NCBI RefSeq assembly: GCF_000772535.1
Contig: NZ_JSUM01000010.1
Span: 1-64,000, forward strand
Reading direction: 5' to 3'
Source of the DNA: Chelonobacter oris
GTDB lineage: Bacteria; Pseudomonadota; Gammaproteobacteria; Enterobacterales; Pasteurellaceae
Length of the DNA stretch: 64,000 nucleotides
The notes beneath the pieces are model-generated. The model worked only from the letters and a program-made list of their open reading frames with translations. It was not told the origin of the DNA and did no database searches. The translations under genes were made by a program, and so were the position numbers. The stretch's first letter is position 1; the number at the start of each line of letters is the position of its first letter. Below, piece by piece: positions 7,763 through 18,256 of this stretch.

Positions 7763-10675
7763 TTATTCCTTATTGCTGACGATCACCCGCAGGCTGTCCA
7801 GCCGCCACGAGGCTTGCTGCAATTGCCGCAGCGACTGTTGTTGCAGCCGCTCGAGTGCGTCGACTTCGTCTCGACGAATATTTTTATTCACCGCTTGAAG
7901 TGCGGTAAGCCGCTGGTATTCGCTGTTAAGCTGTTGTTCTGCGGCAAATTTGGCTTGTTCGATTAACGCCTGTGCTTTGGCTTCAATCTGTTTTTCTCCT
8001 TGCCGTAATGCCTGCTCGACCGCACTTCGTGTCATTTTCACCATTTTGTTCGCCATATTTTTGCCGATCGGTTTCAGCTGTTTTTGCAAAGCGCCGAACG
8101 CCACTTTGCCGGCGAGATCATTACCTTTACCGTCAAGCAGCAAACGGATCGGGGTCGGCGGCAGGAATCGGGTCAGTTGCAGCGACGACGGCGCTTGCAC
8201 TTCCACCACATAAATCAGTTCGACCAACAGCGTGCCGGCAGGCAACGCCTTGTTAATCAGCAGCGAAACCGCACTTTTGCCGATATCGCCCGAGGTGATC
8301 AAATCAATGCCGTTGCGGATCATCGGATGATCCCAAGTCAAAAATTCCAGCTCTTCACGGGCTAAAGCCAATCGGCGATCAAAGGTGACCGTGCTGCCGT
8401 CTTCTTTAATCCCCGGGAAATCCGGCACCAGCATATGTCCGGTCGGGTGGATAACGATACTTTTTTCGCCCAAATCTTCCTGTTCCAACCCGATAATATC
8501 GAACAAACTGAGGCTGAATTGAATTAAATCCGTTGCCGCATCTTCCACCGCAATCTCTTCTGCCAGCCGCTGTGCGCTTTCGCCTCCGCTGGAATTGAGT
8601 TCCAACAGACGATCACGCCCCTGTTCCAGTTCGTGCTTAAGTTGTTGCTGCCATTGACGGGTCTGTTTCACGAACCGTTCAAATTCCTCATCAGGCTGTT
8701 GTTGTAAAAATGCCTGTAACCGCACTTGCTCGCGGGCGAAAATCGTCGCCCCCATCGGGCAGGTTTCTTCAAATGCATTCAGGCCGTCGTGATACCATTG
8801 TGTCAAAAGCTGTTGGCTGCTGTCGGCAAAAAACGGCACATAAATTTGAATATCATGTTGCTGCCCGATTCGATCCAGCCGTCCGATACACTGCTCCAGC
8901 AAATCAGGATCGGTCGGCAGATTGAACAGTACCAAATTCGAGGCAAATTGGAAATTGCGACCCTCGGAACCGATGGTCGAACTGAGCAGAATCTGCGCGC
9001 CGTCCTCGTGTTGGGCAAAATAAGCGGACGCCTTATCCCGCTCGACAATGGTCATTTTTTCATGAAACACCGCCGCACGAATGCCTTCTTTTTCGCGCAG
9101 CACCTGTTCCAATTGAATGGCGGTATTGGCGTGTTGACAGATCAGCAGGATTTTTTCGTCACGGTGATTTTTCAGAAATGCGATCAGCCAGTCGATACGC
9201 GGATCAAACTCCCACCATGCCGCCGCCGGATTGAGCTTTTGGAACAACATTTCCGGATAAAACACCACGTCTTCAGCCAATTCCTCCCCCAGCATTTTCC
9301 AAACTTTCATCGCATTTTGATACTGTTTCGGCAATTCGAGCTTAATCTGATGTAAAGTGCGGTTTGGGAACCCCTTCACCCCTTGGCGTGTATTACGGAA
9401 CAACACTCGACTGGTGCCGTGGCGGTCAATCAGATTGGCGATTAACTCTTGTCGCGCCGCCTGTTGCTGTTCATTTGACGATTTCGGGCTATTGATGATT
9501 TTAAACAGCGGTTCGCTATCCTGCTCCGACAGCAACTCGGCAATGCTGTTTTGTTCAAGTGCGCTGAGCGCCGTCTCATTCAATAACGTATTAACCGCAT
9601 CGGCAACCGGTTGATATTGTTGCTGTTCTTCAACAAAGGCAGCGTAATCATAGAAGCGTTCCGGATCAAGCAATTTCAGGCGGGCAAAATGGCTTTCCTG
9701 CCCCAATTGCTCCGGTGTTGCGGTCAACAACAATACGGCAGGAGTCTGTTGTGCCAATGTTGCCACCAGCCGATATTCCGCACTCGGCTGCGTTTGGCTC
9801 CACTGTAAATGGTGCGCCTCGTCCACAATCAGCATATCCCATTGCGCCTGACAAAGCTGTTCGGCACGCTGCGGCTGTTGCACCAGCCAATTCAGTGAAC
9901 AAATCAGCAGCGATTCAGAATCAAACGGGTTTTCTACCGCACTTTGATCACGATTACCATCAAAATCCTGACAGCGCGCTTCATCAAATAAGGAAAAATT
10001 AAGGTTGAAACGGCGTAACATTTCGACCAACCACTGATGCTGCAACGTTTCCGGCACTAAAATCAGCACCCGTTGCGCTTTGCCGCCGAACAACTGCTGC
10101 TGCAAAATCATACCGGCTTCGATGGTTTTCCCCAATCCGACTTCGTCCGCCAATAGCACGCGCGGCGCAATGCGGCGGCCGACTTCGGTCGCAATGTGTA
10201 ACTGATGCGGAATCAGTCCCGCCCGAATGCCGCGCAGCCCGCGCAATGGAGATTGAAACTGTGCCTGTTGATGGATTAACGCCTGATAACGCAAATTAAA
10301 ATGTTCGTTACGGTCGATTTGGGCGGCAAACAACCGCTCTTGCGGCTTACTGAACGAAATATTATGATCCAGCTCCATTTCAGCCAACACCGCACTTTCA
10401 CCGCTGTCGATTCGCATGCCCTGATAGCGGACAACGCCCTGCTGTTCTTCTATAGTTTGTACCTGCAATTGCCAGCCTTGATGACTCTTCACCACATCGC
10501 CGATGCCGAACACCACCCGTGTCAGCGGCGCAGAAGCGAACGCATAGACCCGCTGTTCGTCCGCCGCCGGAAACAACAGTGCTACCGTGCGCTGATCGAC
10601 GCCGATCACCACGCCCAGTCCCAATCCGTTTTCACTTTCACTAACCCAGCGCTGTCCTATTGCAAATGCCGTCAT
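7763..10675 (-). CDS. rapA: RNA polymerase-associated ATPase RapA (HepA)
   Basis: Swi2/Snf2-family translocase that binds RNA polymerase and recycles it after transcription. The 970-residue product has an N-terminal Tudor-like region ([20 protein letters not shown]), Walker [17 protein letters not shown] near residue 175, the DEAH box (VDEAHHLQW), a C-terminal helicase lobe with SEGRNFQFA and GRLDRIGQ, then the long alpha-helical RapA C-terminal region ending in a Gln-rich coiled segment. Length agrees with E. coli (968). rluA follows after 6 bases. Confidence 0.97.
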   Translation of the reverse strand: MTAFAIGQRWVSESENGLGLGVVIGVDQRTVALLFPAADEQRVYAFASAPLTRVVFGIGDVVKSHQGWQLQVQTIEEQQGVVRYQGMRIDSGESAVLAEMELDHNISFSKPQERLFAAQIDRNEHFNLRYQALIHQQAQFQSPLRGLRGIRAGLIPHQLHIATEVGRRIAPRVLLADEVGLGKTIEAGMILQQQLFGGKAQRVLILVPETLQHQWLVEMLRRFNLNFSLFDEARCQDFDGNRDQSAVENPFDSESLLICSLNWLVQQPQRAEQLCQAQWDMLIVDEAHHLQWSQTQPSAEYRLVATLAQQTPAVLLLTATPEQLGQESHFARLKLLDPERFYDYAAFVEEQQQYQPVADAVNTLLNETALSALEQNSIAELLSEQDSEPLFKIINSPKSSNEQQQAARQELIANLIDRHGTSRVLFRNTRQGVKGFPNRTLHQIKLELPKQYQNAMKVWKMLGEELAEDVVFYPEMLFQKLNPAAAWWEFDPRIDWLIAFLKNHRDEKILLICQHANTAIQLEQVLREKEGIRAAVFHEKMTIVERDKASAYFAQHEDGAQILLSSTIGSEGRNFQFASNLVLFNLPTDPDLLEQCIGRLDRIGQQHDIQIYVPFFADSSQQLLTQWYHDGLNAFEETCPMGATIFAREQVRLQAFLQQQPDEEFERFVKQTRQWQQQLKHELEQGRDRLLELNSSGGESAQRLAEEIAVEDAATDLIQFSLSLFDIIGLEQEDLGEKSIVIHPTGHMLVPDFPGIKEDGSTVTFDRRLALAREELEFLTWDHPMIRNGIDLITSGDIGKSAVSLLINKALPAGTLLVELIYVVEVQAPSSLQLTRFLPPTPIRLLLDGKGNDLAGKVAFGALQKQLKPIGKNMANKMVKMTRSAVEQALRQGEKQIEAKAQALIEQAKFAAEQQLNSEYQRLTALQAVNKNIRRDEVDALERLQQQSLRQLQQASWRLDSLRVIVSNKE

Positions 10676-10819
10676 TCTTTACGTCCTGTCTTGTTTCTTG
10701 TCGTCTTGAAAAAAGCGCTGATTATAGAGGAATACTAAGATTTATTTAATGACTTTGCGAGAAAAAATTTGAATCTGTAAAATCGGATTTAAATAATACA
10801 AATTTTAATGAAAATCCGG

Positions 10820-10847
10820 TTGATAATGTAAAGATGTCATATATAAT
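10820..10847 (+). promoter_or_regulatory. Promoter of pnuC
   Basis: TTGATA (10820-10825), a 16-bp spacer and TATAAT (10842-10847) lie 36 bases before the pnuC ATG, with an AAGG ribosome-binding site in between. I could not see an operator-like palindrome. Confidence 0.6.
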
Positions 10848-10882
10848 TTCCAAAACCCACTCGTTCATAAGGTATTTTCACT

Positions 10883-11608
10883 ATGAGCATAACTTCAAAA
10901 ATCAAAACCGAACTTTTTTCCGGCTGGACTCGCTTTGAGATCATCTGGATCAGCTGCTTTCTAAGCATTCAAATTGCGATCTTTGCCGTTCAGCCCGATT
11001 CGATTCTCGCCACTGTGGCGGCAATCACCGGCATTTTATGCGTGATTTTCGTCAGCAAAGGGAAAATCAGCAACTATATATTCGGCTTTATCAGCGTAAC
11101 CTGCTATGCCTACATTTCCTATACGTTCAAATTATACGGCGAAATGATGCTGAATCTGCTGGTGTATGTGCCGGTGCAATTTATCGGTTTTTATATGTGG
11201 CGCAAACATATGCACACCAAAAATGTAGCGCATAAAATCGAATACGATGAAGTGCTTGCCAAAGCCCTCACTCTGAAGCAGTGGGGCATTGTGATTGCCG
11301 CCTCCGCCATCGGCACATTTGCCTACACCCAACTGTTGCATAATCTGGGCAGCGCCTTGCCGGCACTGGACGGGGTCACGGTGGTGCTGTCGATTGTGGC
11401 GCAGATTCTGATGATCTTGCGCTATCGGGAACAGTGGGCTCTGTGGATTATCGTCAACTTGCTGACGATCAGCCTCTGGACGGCAATGTGGATTAAAAAC
11501 GGCGAAACCAGTCTGCCGCTGTTGGTGATGTACATCATGTATCTTTGGAACTCGATTTACGGCTACCATAACTGGGCAAGAATGGTGAAAACCCAGCAAC
11601 ACACCTGA
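10883..11608 (+). CDS. pnuC: Nicotinamide riboside transporter PnuC
   Basis: Inner-membrane facilitator for nicotinamide riboside. Some Pasteurellaceae cannot make NAD de novo (V-factor dependence), and there this step is essential for growth. The 241-residue product has about seven to eight hydrophobic segments and family residues such as VYVPVQFIGFYMWRKH (about 91-106) and the C-terminal MYIMYLWNSIYGYHNW with the substrate-binding aromatic/Asn cluster. It is transcribed alone between rapA and trmN. I make no claim about the host's NAD requirement from this gene alone. Confidence 0.93.
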   Translation: MSITSKIKTELFSGWTRFEIIWISCFLSIQIAIFAVQPDSILATVAAITGILCVIFVSKGKISNYIFGFISVTCYAYISYTFKLYGEMMLNLLVYVPVQFIGFYMWRKHMHTKNVAHKIEYDEVLAKALTLKQWGIVIAASAIGTFAYTQLLHNLGSALPALDGVTVVLSIVAQILMILRYREQWALWIIVNLLTISLWTAMWIKNGETSLPLLVMYIMYLWNSIYGYHNWARMVKTQQHT

Positions 11609-11618
11609 TTTCACATCG

Positions 11619-11644
11619 AAAGGCGGGCTGCCGTGTCCGCCTTT
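11619..11644. terminator. Terminator between convergent pnuC and trmN
   Basis: AAAGGCGG and CCGCCTTT form an 8-bp stem around a 10-base loop, followed by a T-run on the plus strand. It starts 11 bases after the pnuC stop and lies just beyond the trmN stop, so it may serve both. Confidence 0.75.
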
Positions 11645-11649
11645 TCATA

Positions 11650-12372
11650 TTAAAATTTCAAATAAAACGCGCGGGTCAGTGCAATAAAATCAGGGTGATA
11701 ACGGTTATCTGCCTGATAAACCACGATTTCGTCTACAGCAACCTCACTTTCAATCAAACCGAATTCCAACAACAGGCGCTGTGCCGCTTTGCCGTGTTTG
11801 GTTATCACCGCTGTCTTTTTCGTGCAATAAAGTGCGGTTTGATCCAGCTGCGCCAACAGATTTTCACCGGCGGCATACGGCAGAACAAAAGCGATTTTGC
11901 CCGCCGAATTGAGCAAATCTTGCGCTGCCGACAACCATAGCAAATGCCCCTGCGCCGCCCCTAAATAGCGGGCGGTTTGGCGCTCGGGATTGCGACAGCC
12001 CACACCTTGTGCAAAATAGGGCGGATTGGCGATTATCAGATCAAAGTGCGCTCGGGCTTGCAAAACATAATCCGCCAAATCTTGATTAACCACGTCAATT
12101 TTATCCGCCCATGGTGAATTTCGGCTATTCCGTTGCGCCTGTTGCGCCGCCGCGGGATCGATTTCCAGTGCGGCAATTCGGTAATTCGTATTATTTTCCG
12201 CCAAACGCTGTGCCAACATTAATGCCAGCAAGCCGCTGCCACAGCCCATATCCAACACTGACCGCACTTGTGCAATATTCGCCCACGCCCCCAATAAAAT
12301 ACTGTCGGTTCCCACTTTCATCGCACAACGATCATGCGCGACTGAAAATTGTTTGAATTGAAATGGTTGCAT
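11650..12372 (-). CDS. trmN: tRNA1(Val) (adenine-37-N6)-methyltransferase TrmN6 (YfiC)
   Basis: Class I SAM-dependent methyltransferase that makes m6A37 in tRNA-Val. The 240-residue product begins MQPFQFKQFSVAHDRCAMKV, carries the SAM loop LDMGCGSGLLALML (about 47-60) and the amino-methylating NPPYF motif. I place the start at 12372. An ATG 13 codons upstream is in frame, but the residues it adds do not resemble the family. It is divergent from srmB, exactly as yfiC and srmB are arranged in E. coli. Confidence 0.92.
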   Translation of the reverse strand: MQPFQFKQFSVAHDRCAMKVGTDSILLGAWANIAQVRSVLDMGCGSGLLALMLAQRLAENNTNYRIAALEIDPAAAQQAQRNSRNSPWADKIDVVNQDLADYVLQARAHFDLIIANPPYFAQGVGCRNPERQTARYLGAAQGHLLWLSAAQDLLNSAGKIAFVLPYAAGENLLAQLDQTALYCTKKTAVITKHGKAAQRLLLEFGLIESEVAVDEIVVYQADNRYHPDFIALTRAFYLKF

Positions 12373-12534
12373 GGATTGTTCTCTTTTCTCTTTATAATGA
12401 AATTTAACCATCGGCTTTCATCGACACTGAAAAATACAAGCCCCATTCTACCCCAAATGACTTTATTCACATAAAACAAGTGCGGTATCGGCGCAGGACG
12501 GCTATAATCAGCGCACACAAAGATGAGGACATTT

Positions 12535-13893
12535 ATGACAACAGCACAACACTTCGAAGCATTTGATCTGGCGCCCGAGCTGCTGAAAGCGCTGCATGAC
12601 AAAAACTATCAGCGCCCGATGATGATTCAGGCGGAAGTGATCCCGCACGCACTGGAAGCGCGCGACATTCTCGGCTCCGCCCCGACCGGCACGGGCAAAA
12701 CCGCCGCTTTTTTACTGCCTGCGATTCAACACTTATTGGATTTTCCACGCCGCAAACCGGGCGCCCCGCGTGTACTGGTATTGACCCCGACCCGTGAACT
12801 GGCAATGCAGGTTGCCGAACAGGCGAAAGAACTGGCGAAATATACCAAATTGAGTATCGCCACCATCACCGGCGGTGTTGCTTACCAAAATCACGGAGAA
12901 ATTTTCAATAAAAATCAGGATTTGGTGGTCGCCACGCCCGGACGTTTATTGCAATATATCAAAGAAGAAAATTTTGACTGTCGTTCGGTGGAAATTCTGA
13001 TTTTCGACGAAGCGGACAGAATGCTACAAATGGGCTTCGGACAAGATGCGGAGACCATTTCCGCCGAAACCCGCTGGCGCAGACAGACGTTGCTGTTTTC
13101 GGCGACATTGGAAGGCGAGCTGTTGGTTGATTTTGCCGATCGGATTTTGAATGATCCGGTGAAAATCGATGCTGATCCCAGCCGGCGTGAACGCAAGAAA
13201 ATCCAGCAATGGATGTATCACGCCGACAACAAAGAACACAAATTCAAATTATTGGCTCGTTTAATCGAAAACGAACAGGTCGAGCGTGGAATTGTGTTCG
13301 TGCGCAAACGGGAAGATGTGCGTGAATTATCAGAGGATTTGCGTAAACGCGGTATTCGCAGCACTTATCTGGAAGGTGAAATGGCGCAAACCCAGCGTAA
13401 CCATGCGATTGAGAAGCTCAAAAACGGGGTGGTCACTATTCTGGTTGCTACCGATGTGGCAGCACGCGGCATCGACATTGACGACATCAGCCATGTATTC
13501 AACTACGATCTTCCGTACAGCGCCGATACTTACCTACACCGCATCGGGCGCACCGCCCGTGCCGGTAAGAAAGGCAATGCGATTTCGCTAGTGGAAGGGC
13601 ATGATTACCGTCTGCTCGGCAAAATCCGCCGTTATACCGCCGAAGCGTTGAAATCCCGACTTGTCGAGGGCTTGGAACCACGCACCAACCCGCCAAAAGA
13701 CGGCGATCAAAAAACAGTCAGTAAAAAACAGAAAGCCCGTTTAAAAGAGAAAAAAAGCGAAAAATCGCAAGATAAGAAAAAAGTCAAAATCCGTCATCGC
13801 GACAGTAAAAATATCGGAAAACGCCGCAAACCGAGCGATCCGCAACGTGCCGCAGCGGAAAGTGCGGTTAAAAAGATCCCAACCGATGCTTAA
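12535..13893 (+). CDS. srmB: ATP-dependent RNA helicase SrmB (DEAD-box)
   Basis: Early 50S-assembly helicase, working with L4 and L24. The 452-residue product has the Q motif, Walker A APTGTGKTAAFLLP, PTRELAMQ, DEAD (FDEADRMLQMGF), SAT, and the C-lobe ATDVAARGID and HRIGRTARAG, then a basic tail with the RHRDSKNIGKRRKPS stretch that is diagnostic for SrmB. I start at the second ATG (12535): a TGAGGA ribosome-binding site precedes it at the right distance and overlaps the first ATG (12523), and MTTAQHFEAFDL fits the family N-terminus. Confidence 0.96.
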   Translation: MTTAQHFEAFDLAPELLKALHDKNYQRPMMIQAEVIPHALEARDILGSAPTGTGKTAAFLLPAIQHLLDFPRRKPGAPRVLVLTPTRELAMQVAEQAKELAKYTKLSIATITGGVAYQNHGEIFNKNQDLVVATPGRLLQYIKEENFDCRSVEILIFDEADRMLQMGFGQDAETISAETRWRRQTLLFSATLEGELLVDFADRILNDPVKIDADPSRRERKKIQQWMYHADNKEHKFKLLARLIENEQVERGIVFVRKREDVRELSEDLRKRGIRSTYLEGEMAQTQRNHAIEKLKNGVVTILVATDVAARGIDIDDISHVFNYDLPYSADTYLHRIGRTARAGKKGNAISLVEGHDYRLLGKIRRYTAEALKSRLVEGLEPRTNPPKDGDQKTVSKKQKARLKEKKSEKSQDKKKVKIRHRDSKNIGKRRKPSDPQRAAAESAVKKIPTDA

Positions 13894-13904
13894 TAAAAAG
13901 AAAC

Positions 13905-13928
13905 GGGGCGAAATACATTTTTCGCCCC
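13905..13928. terminator. Terminator between srmB and fepA
   Basis: GGGGCGAAA and TTTCGCCCC form a perfect 9-bp stem with a 6-base loop and T-rich flanks on the plus strand. The genes converge here, so it probably ends both transcripts. Confidence 0.85.
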
Positions 13929-13951
13929 ATTTTGTTTTTGTTATCAATCAA

Positions 13952-16114
13952 TTAAAAACTGATTGCCAGTTTGCCGTACACCGCCGCTCCGCTTTCGTTA
14001 TAAGTCGAAGCACCTGCGCCGCTGCGATACAGTTTCTTATTGAAGATATTATTCACCCCGACACGCAGATCAACATTTTTGCTGATTTTATAGCCGGTAT
14101 TGAAACCTACCAAGGTATAGCTGCCCAAGACTGAATGATCAAGACCATTGCTATTTTCAGTTCGGTTCTCCGCATATTGACGCGGTTTTTGCCGACCGTA
14201 GAATGTTGCCGTCAATTGGGTATCCCATTTCGGTGTAATCTGCCAATCCAAGAAGGTATTGATGGTATATTTCGGAATGATCGACAACGGATTGCCGGTC
14301 GATTTGTCCTTGCTTTGGATCATATAGGTGAAATTATTGGTCCATTTCAAATCATCGCTCAACGGCATGGTCAAACTGCCTTCCAGTCCTTCCACCACCG
14401 CTCTTGGAATGTTCGTCCACTCCAGCAATTGATATCCGTTGACGCTTTGCAAAAATTCTTTGCCGGCCCCGATTTTATTGCGGTAATCATTACGGAACCA
14501 AGCAAATGATGCGCTCCAGTCACGCAGATTATATTCCACGCCCAATTCTTTATTGATACTGGTTTCCGGTTTCAAATTGCTGTTGCCTATCAAATAACAC
14601 TGGGTTGCATCACCAATCGGACAGCCGTTTCCGCGGGTGAATAACAAATAACCCGGCGTACTTTGGTACAGATTCGGCGCTTTATACGCCTGTGCGATAC
14701 CGCCTTTCAGTGTCCAGTTGTCATTGATATGGTAAAACGCATTCAAGCCCGGGCTGACTTTACTGCCGGAGCGGCTGTTATGATCGAAACGTACCGCAGG
14801 AATCAAATTGATTTGTTCGCTGAGTAATATATTATTTTCGATAAAGGCGGAGAAATTATCCTGTGAAGTTTTGCCTTTATTCAAATTGTTCAAACCGATA
14901 AAATTCGCCCGTGCAGCAAATGCTTGTCGCATAGACGCCGGATCTTGCAGGCTGTCGTGATTGAATTCCGCACCGACGGTGACCGCTTGCGGCACAAACC
15001 ACTCAAACGGCACGCTGATTTCAGCGGCAAGGCGGGAACTTTTCAGCGTGCTGTCGGTATAAACCAGCTCGCCGTTTTCGTCCATAATCCGCCCTTCAGG
15101 CCCACCGGCCAGCCCTTCCAGCAAACGGGTATTGCGCGTTTTTTCATAACTTGCGGTGAGTTTACTGGTTCCCCAAGCCCAATCGCCGTCGTGCATAATC
15201 GAATAACTTTGGCGGTACATACGGTTGGTCTCACTACCGTACAGGCTTTGTGTCAACTCGGTCGGATTGTTATGTTGAGTATCGCCGGCATAAATATTGC
15301 CCTGACGGCTGTAAGACGTATCAACGGTCACTGACTGCTGCGGGCTGATTTTCCATGCCAGTCGTCCGGCGATATCACGATTGCGCACCCCCTCCCGACC
15401 GGCGGCATTGGAACCGTTTTGTAAGGTATTGATCTCCTGTGCATCGGCACCGGTTTTATTCAAATTGCCGTAAAGACGGAATGACAACACATCATCGACA
15501 ATCGGTCCGTTCAGGTTAAAGCCGACACGGTTTGTTGCGCCCTCTTTGCTGTCGAACGGCTGATTGGTGTAATAAGTCAATGCGCCGCTCAATTTTTCGC
15601 TGATTTTTTTGGTCGTGATATTCACCACGCCGCCTGCCGCCCCGGAACCGTAACGTGCCGCTGCCGGCCCGCGCAGCACTTCAATCGACTCAATCTCTTC
15701 CACCGGCACCCAGTTGGAATCGCCACGGGTATCGCGCTGTCCGCGCCAGCTGTAACGCACCGAATTACGTGAAGTAACCGGCTTACCGTCAATTAAAATC
15801 AGCGTATTTTCCGGCCCCATGCCGCGAATATCAATCTGGCGGTTATTGCCGCGCTGCCCCGTCGCCGTATTCCCGGTCAAGTTGACGCCCGGCATCTTGC
15901 GCACCAGTTCGGATACATCGTTAGTGACCGCACTTTTCGCGATTTCGTCTGCCGACAGCTGGCTGACACCTAACGATTGCTTCAATTGTTGCTCGGCAGT
16001 GACCGTGATTTGCGCCAACACCGTCTCTTCCCCGCTCGCCGGCTCATCGGCATAAAGCAACGGGCTGAATGCCAGCAGCATTCCTGCTGTAATTTTATTT
16101 TTGACAAACTGCAT
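13952..16114 (-). CDS. fepA: TonB-dependent catecholate-siderophore receptor, FepA type
   Basis: Outer-membrane gated barrel importing ferric enterobactin-like siderophores with energy from TonB-ExbBD. The 720-residue product has a signal peptide ending near LLYADEP, a TonB-box region (TVLAQITVTAE), a plug domain with the strongly FepA/BfeA/IroN-like run RQIDIRGMGPENTLILIDGK and VLRGPAAARYGSGAAGG, and a 22-strand-type barrel ending in a C-terminal Phe. A loop cysteine pair (CPIGDATQC) matches the FepA class. I start at 16114, which has an AAGGA ribosome-binding site and a good signal peptide; ATGs further upstream give no better N-terminus. Divergent from an esterase gene. Which catecholate is the natural ligand cannot be told from sequence. 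Confidence 0.9.
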   Translation of the reverse strand: MQFVKNKITAGMLLAFSPLLYADEPASGEETVLAQITVTAEQQLKQSLGVSQLSADEIAKSAVTNDVSELVRKMPGVNLTGNTATGQRGNNRQIDIRGMGPENTLILIDGKPVTSRNSVRYSWRGQRDTRGDSNWVPVEEIESIEVLRGPAAARYGSGAAGGVVNITTKKISEKLSGALTYYTNQPFDSKEGATNRVGFNLNGPIVDDVLSFRLYGNLNKTGADAQEINTLQNGSNAAGREGVRNRDIAGRLAWKISPQQSVTVDTSYSRQGNIYAGDTQHNNPTELTQSLYGSETNRMYRQSYSIMHDGDWAWGTSKLTASYEKTRNTRLLEGLAGGPEGRIMDENGELVYTDSTLKSSRLAAEISVPFEWFVPQAVTVGAEFNHDSLQDPASMRQAFAARANFIGLNNLNKGKTSQDNFSAFIENNILLSEQINLIPAVRFDHNSRSGSKVSPGLNAFYHINDNWTLKGGIAQAYKAPNLYQSTPGYLLFTRGNGCPIGDATQCYLIGNSNLKPETSINKELGVEYNLRDWSASFAWFRNDYRNKIGAGKEFLQSVNGYQLLEWTNIPRAVVEGLEGSLTMPLSDDLKWTNNFTYMIQSKDKSTGNPLSIIPKYTINTFLDWQITPKWDTQLTATFYGRQKPRQYAENRTENSNGLDHSVLGSYTLVGFNTGYKISKNVDLRVGVNNIFNKKLYRSGAGASTYNESGAAVYGKLAISF

Positions 16115-16168
16115 GTTGTGTTCCTTACTTTTAATATTCATATCGGTTGGTTTTGTAAAGCAAAAACA

Positions 16169-16187
16169 TGATATGATAATCAATACC
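16169..16187. promoter_or_regulatory. Candidate Fur box in the fepA/esterase divergent promoter
   Basis: TGATATGATAATCAATACC matches 13 of 19 positions of the classical Fur box GATAATGATAATCATTATC, including the central GATAATCA. It lies 55 bases upstream of fepA and 68 bases upstream of the divergent esterase gene, so one site could repress both when iron is plentiful. Confidence 0.6.
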
Positions 16188-16255
16188 AAATGGTCAATGC
16201 GAACTATTATTATTTTTAACATTCTTTTCAGACTACAGCGCAAAACAGTATCAAT

Positions 16256-17116
16256 ATGATATTTATAAGAAAATTCCTGTACTTTTTATATGGATTATTT
16301 ATGATCGCCATGCCCTCTACAGCGGAACGTCAGCCAAGTGCGGTAAACACGAGCGAATCCCTGTTTCAACTCGAGCAGCTGGACCGCACTTTCAATCACC
16401 ATTCCTACCGTCTGTTTATCGCTACACCAAAACAAGCGAATAATGGAAACCTGCTGTATTTATTGGACGGCAACGCCCACTTCACCGCAGCCTTGCAAGC
16501 CGTTGATCCCGAATTGCCGTTGCCGACCATTGTCGCCATCGGCTATCCGATCGAGCAAGCCTATGCCGTCACAGAACGGACACGGGATTACACCTTTGCT
16601 GCAGACGGAGAAGAATTTGCTAATGGCGGCAAGGCGGCGGATTTTCTCGATTTTATCGCCGAATTACCGCAGCAATTACAACAGCAATACGCATTGCACC
16701 CGCAACACACCCTGTTTTTCGGACACTCGTTCGGCGGCTTGTTCGGGTTATATGCCTTGCTGAACAAACCGCACTTGTTTGACGATTACACCCTTGCCAG
16801 CCCGTCATTATGGTGGGGCAACGGCACTATTTTGCAACAGCGTAAAGCCGACGTTGAACAACTTAAAACAGCGTCAATCCTGTTTACCCTGAGCGAATAT
16901 GAAGCCAATCCGCAGGCGGATCCCGCTCAAGACGCTGCCCGCATTCAGCGCATTACCAAGCGGCACAATATTCTGAACGTACAAGCGTTACGGCAACAAT
17001 TGGCGCAACAAGGCGTCATCAGTGATTTTAAGCTGATTCCGAAAACCAACCACGGCGGAAGTGCGGTTGTCGCATTAAAACTGGCGGTGCAAAAAGCGCA
17101 GCAAACGAAAAAATAA
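16256..17116 (+). CDS. Periplasmic siderophore esterase, IroE-like alpha/beta hydrolase
   Basis: Probably linearises or breaks down a triscatecholate siderophore as it enters the periplasm. The 286-residue product starts with a signal-type segment (MIFIRKFLYFLYGLFMIAMP), then an esterase-D-family fold. The nucleophile elbow is GHSFGG (Ser near residue 161), preceded by LLYLLDGNAHF, and a late NHGGSA supplies the catalytic His. ASPSLWWGN is characteristic of the Fes/IroE group. It lacks the extra N-terminal domain of cytoplasmic Fes. No strong ribosome-binding site precedes the ATG; I keep it for the signal peptide. The gene faces away from fepA across 141 bases with a Fur-box candidate, which supports the assignment. 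Confidence 0.8.
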   Translation: MIFIRKFLYFLYGLFMIAMPSTAERQPSAVNTSESLFQLEQLDRTFNHHSYRLFIATPKQANNGNLLYLLDGNAHFTAALQAVDPELPLPTIVAIGYPIEQAYAVTERTRDYTFAADGEEFANGGKAADFLDFIAELPQQLQQQYALHPQHTLFFGHSFGGLFGLYALLNKPHLFDDYTLASPSLWWGNGTILQQRKADVEQLKTASILFTLSEYEANPQADPAQDAARIQRITKRHNILNVQALRQQLAQQGVISDFKLIPKTNHGGSAVVALKLAVQKAQQTKK

Positions 17117-17190
17117 GCGTTTCAACCACAACCCGATCAAAAAATTTGTTATAGTTTTGTTGTTTATATCTGAAAATAAGGAAAGCAAAC

Positions 17191-18237
17191 ATGCAATACC
17201 GACAACTGGGCAACACCGATTTACACGTCAGTTTAATCTGTTTGGGCACGATGACCTTCGGCGAACAAAACAGCGAAGCCGAAGCGCACCGTCAATTAGA
17301 TTACGCCGTGGCACAAGGGGTGAATTTTATTGATACCGCCGAAATGTATCCGGTGCCGCCAAACGGCTCAACCTACGGCAAAACCGAAACCTATATCGGC
17401 AGCTGGCTGACGAAACAGCCGCGCGACAAGCTGATTGTCGCCAGCAAAATCGCCGGTCCGTCTCGCGCCAACGATAACCAAAATTATATCCGCGGCGGTT
17501 CCCGTTTCAGCCGTGAGCAGATCATCGCCGCCTGTAATGCCAGCCTGAAACGGCTGCAAACCGATTATCTGGATCTGTATCAGCTGCACTGGCCGGAGCG
17601 CCAAGTCAATTTCTTTGGTCAACTCGGCCTGACCGCACTTGATGAAGCCGATGATATTACCCCGTTACAAGAAAGCCTGGAGGCGCTGCAAACTTTACAA
17701 CAGCAAGGAAAAATCCGCCATTTCGGCTTGTCCAACGATACGCCGTGGGGTGTCATGGAATGTCTGCGCTTACAGCGGGAATTAAGCCTGCCGCGCGTGG
17801 TGTCGGTGCAAAATCCTTACAACCTGCTCAACCGCAGCTATGAAGTGGGATTAAGCGAAATTTCATTACGTGAACAAGTCGGGCTGCTTGCCTATTCACC
17901 GCTGGCATTCGGGCTGTTGAGCGGCAAATACCGCACTCAGCCGTGGCCCGAAAAAGGGCGTCTAACCCTGTTTGAACGTTTTAAACGCTACACCAAACCG
18001 AAGGGCTTCGAAGCGGTGGAACGCTATGCCGAAATTGCCGAACAGGCGGGCATCAGCCTGACCGCACTTGCACTTGCCTTTGTCAATCAACAATCGTTTG
18101 TCGCCAGTAATATTATTGGCGCAACCACGCAGGAACAGTTAAAAGAGAATATCGCCAGTGTCAACGTGCGCTTAAACGATGAGATCCTCGCCCAAATCAA
18201 TGCGGTTCATGCGGAAATCAGTAATCCTTGCCCGTAA
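17191..18237 (+). CDS. tas: Aldo/keto reductase Tas
   Basis: NADP(H)-dependent aldo/keto reductase of the Tas branch; E. coli Tas was found as a suppressor of starvation-associated tyrosine auxotrophy, and its true substrate is unknown. The 348-residue product has the fold's N-terminus MQYRQLGNTDLHVSLICLGT, the catalytic Asp-Tyr pair in FIDTAEMYPVP, the Lys in VASKIAG, and the His in LYQLHWPERQ. The YPVPP insertion after the catalytic Tyr separates Tas from other family members. Length is close to E. coli (346). It stands alone. Confidence 0.92.
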   Translation: MQYRQLGNTDLHVSLICLGTMTFGEQNSEAEAHRQLDYAVAQGVNFIDTAEMYPVPPNGSTYGKTETYIGSWLTKQPRDKLIVASKIAGPSRANDNQNYIRGGSRFSREQIIAACNASLKRLQTDYLDLYQLHWPERQVNFFGQLGLTALDEADDITPLQESLEALQTLQQQGKIRHFGLSNDTPWGVMECLRLQRELSLPRVVSVQNPYNLLNRSYEVGLSEISLREQVGLLAYSPLAFGLLSGKYRTQPWPEKGRLTLFERFKRYTKPKGFEAVERYAEIAEQAGISLTALALAFVNQQSFVASNIIGATTQEQLKENIASVNVRLNDEILAQINAVHAEISNPCP

Positions 18238-18256
18238 CGGCGCTTTAAGGGCGTGT

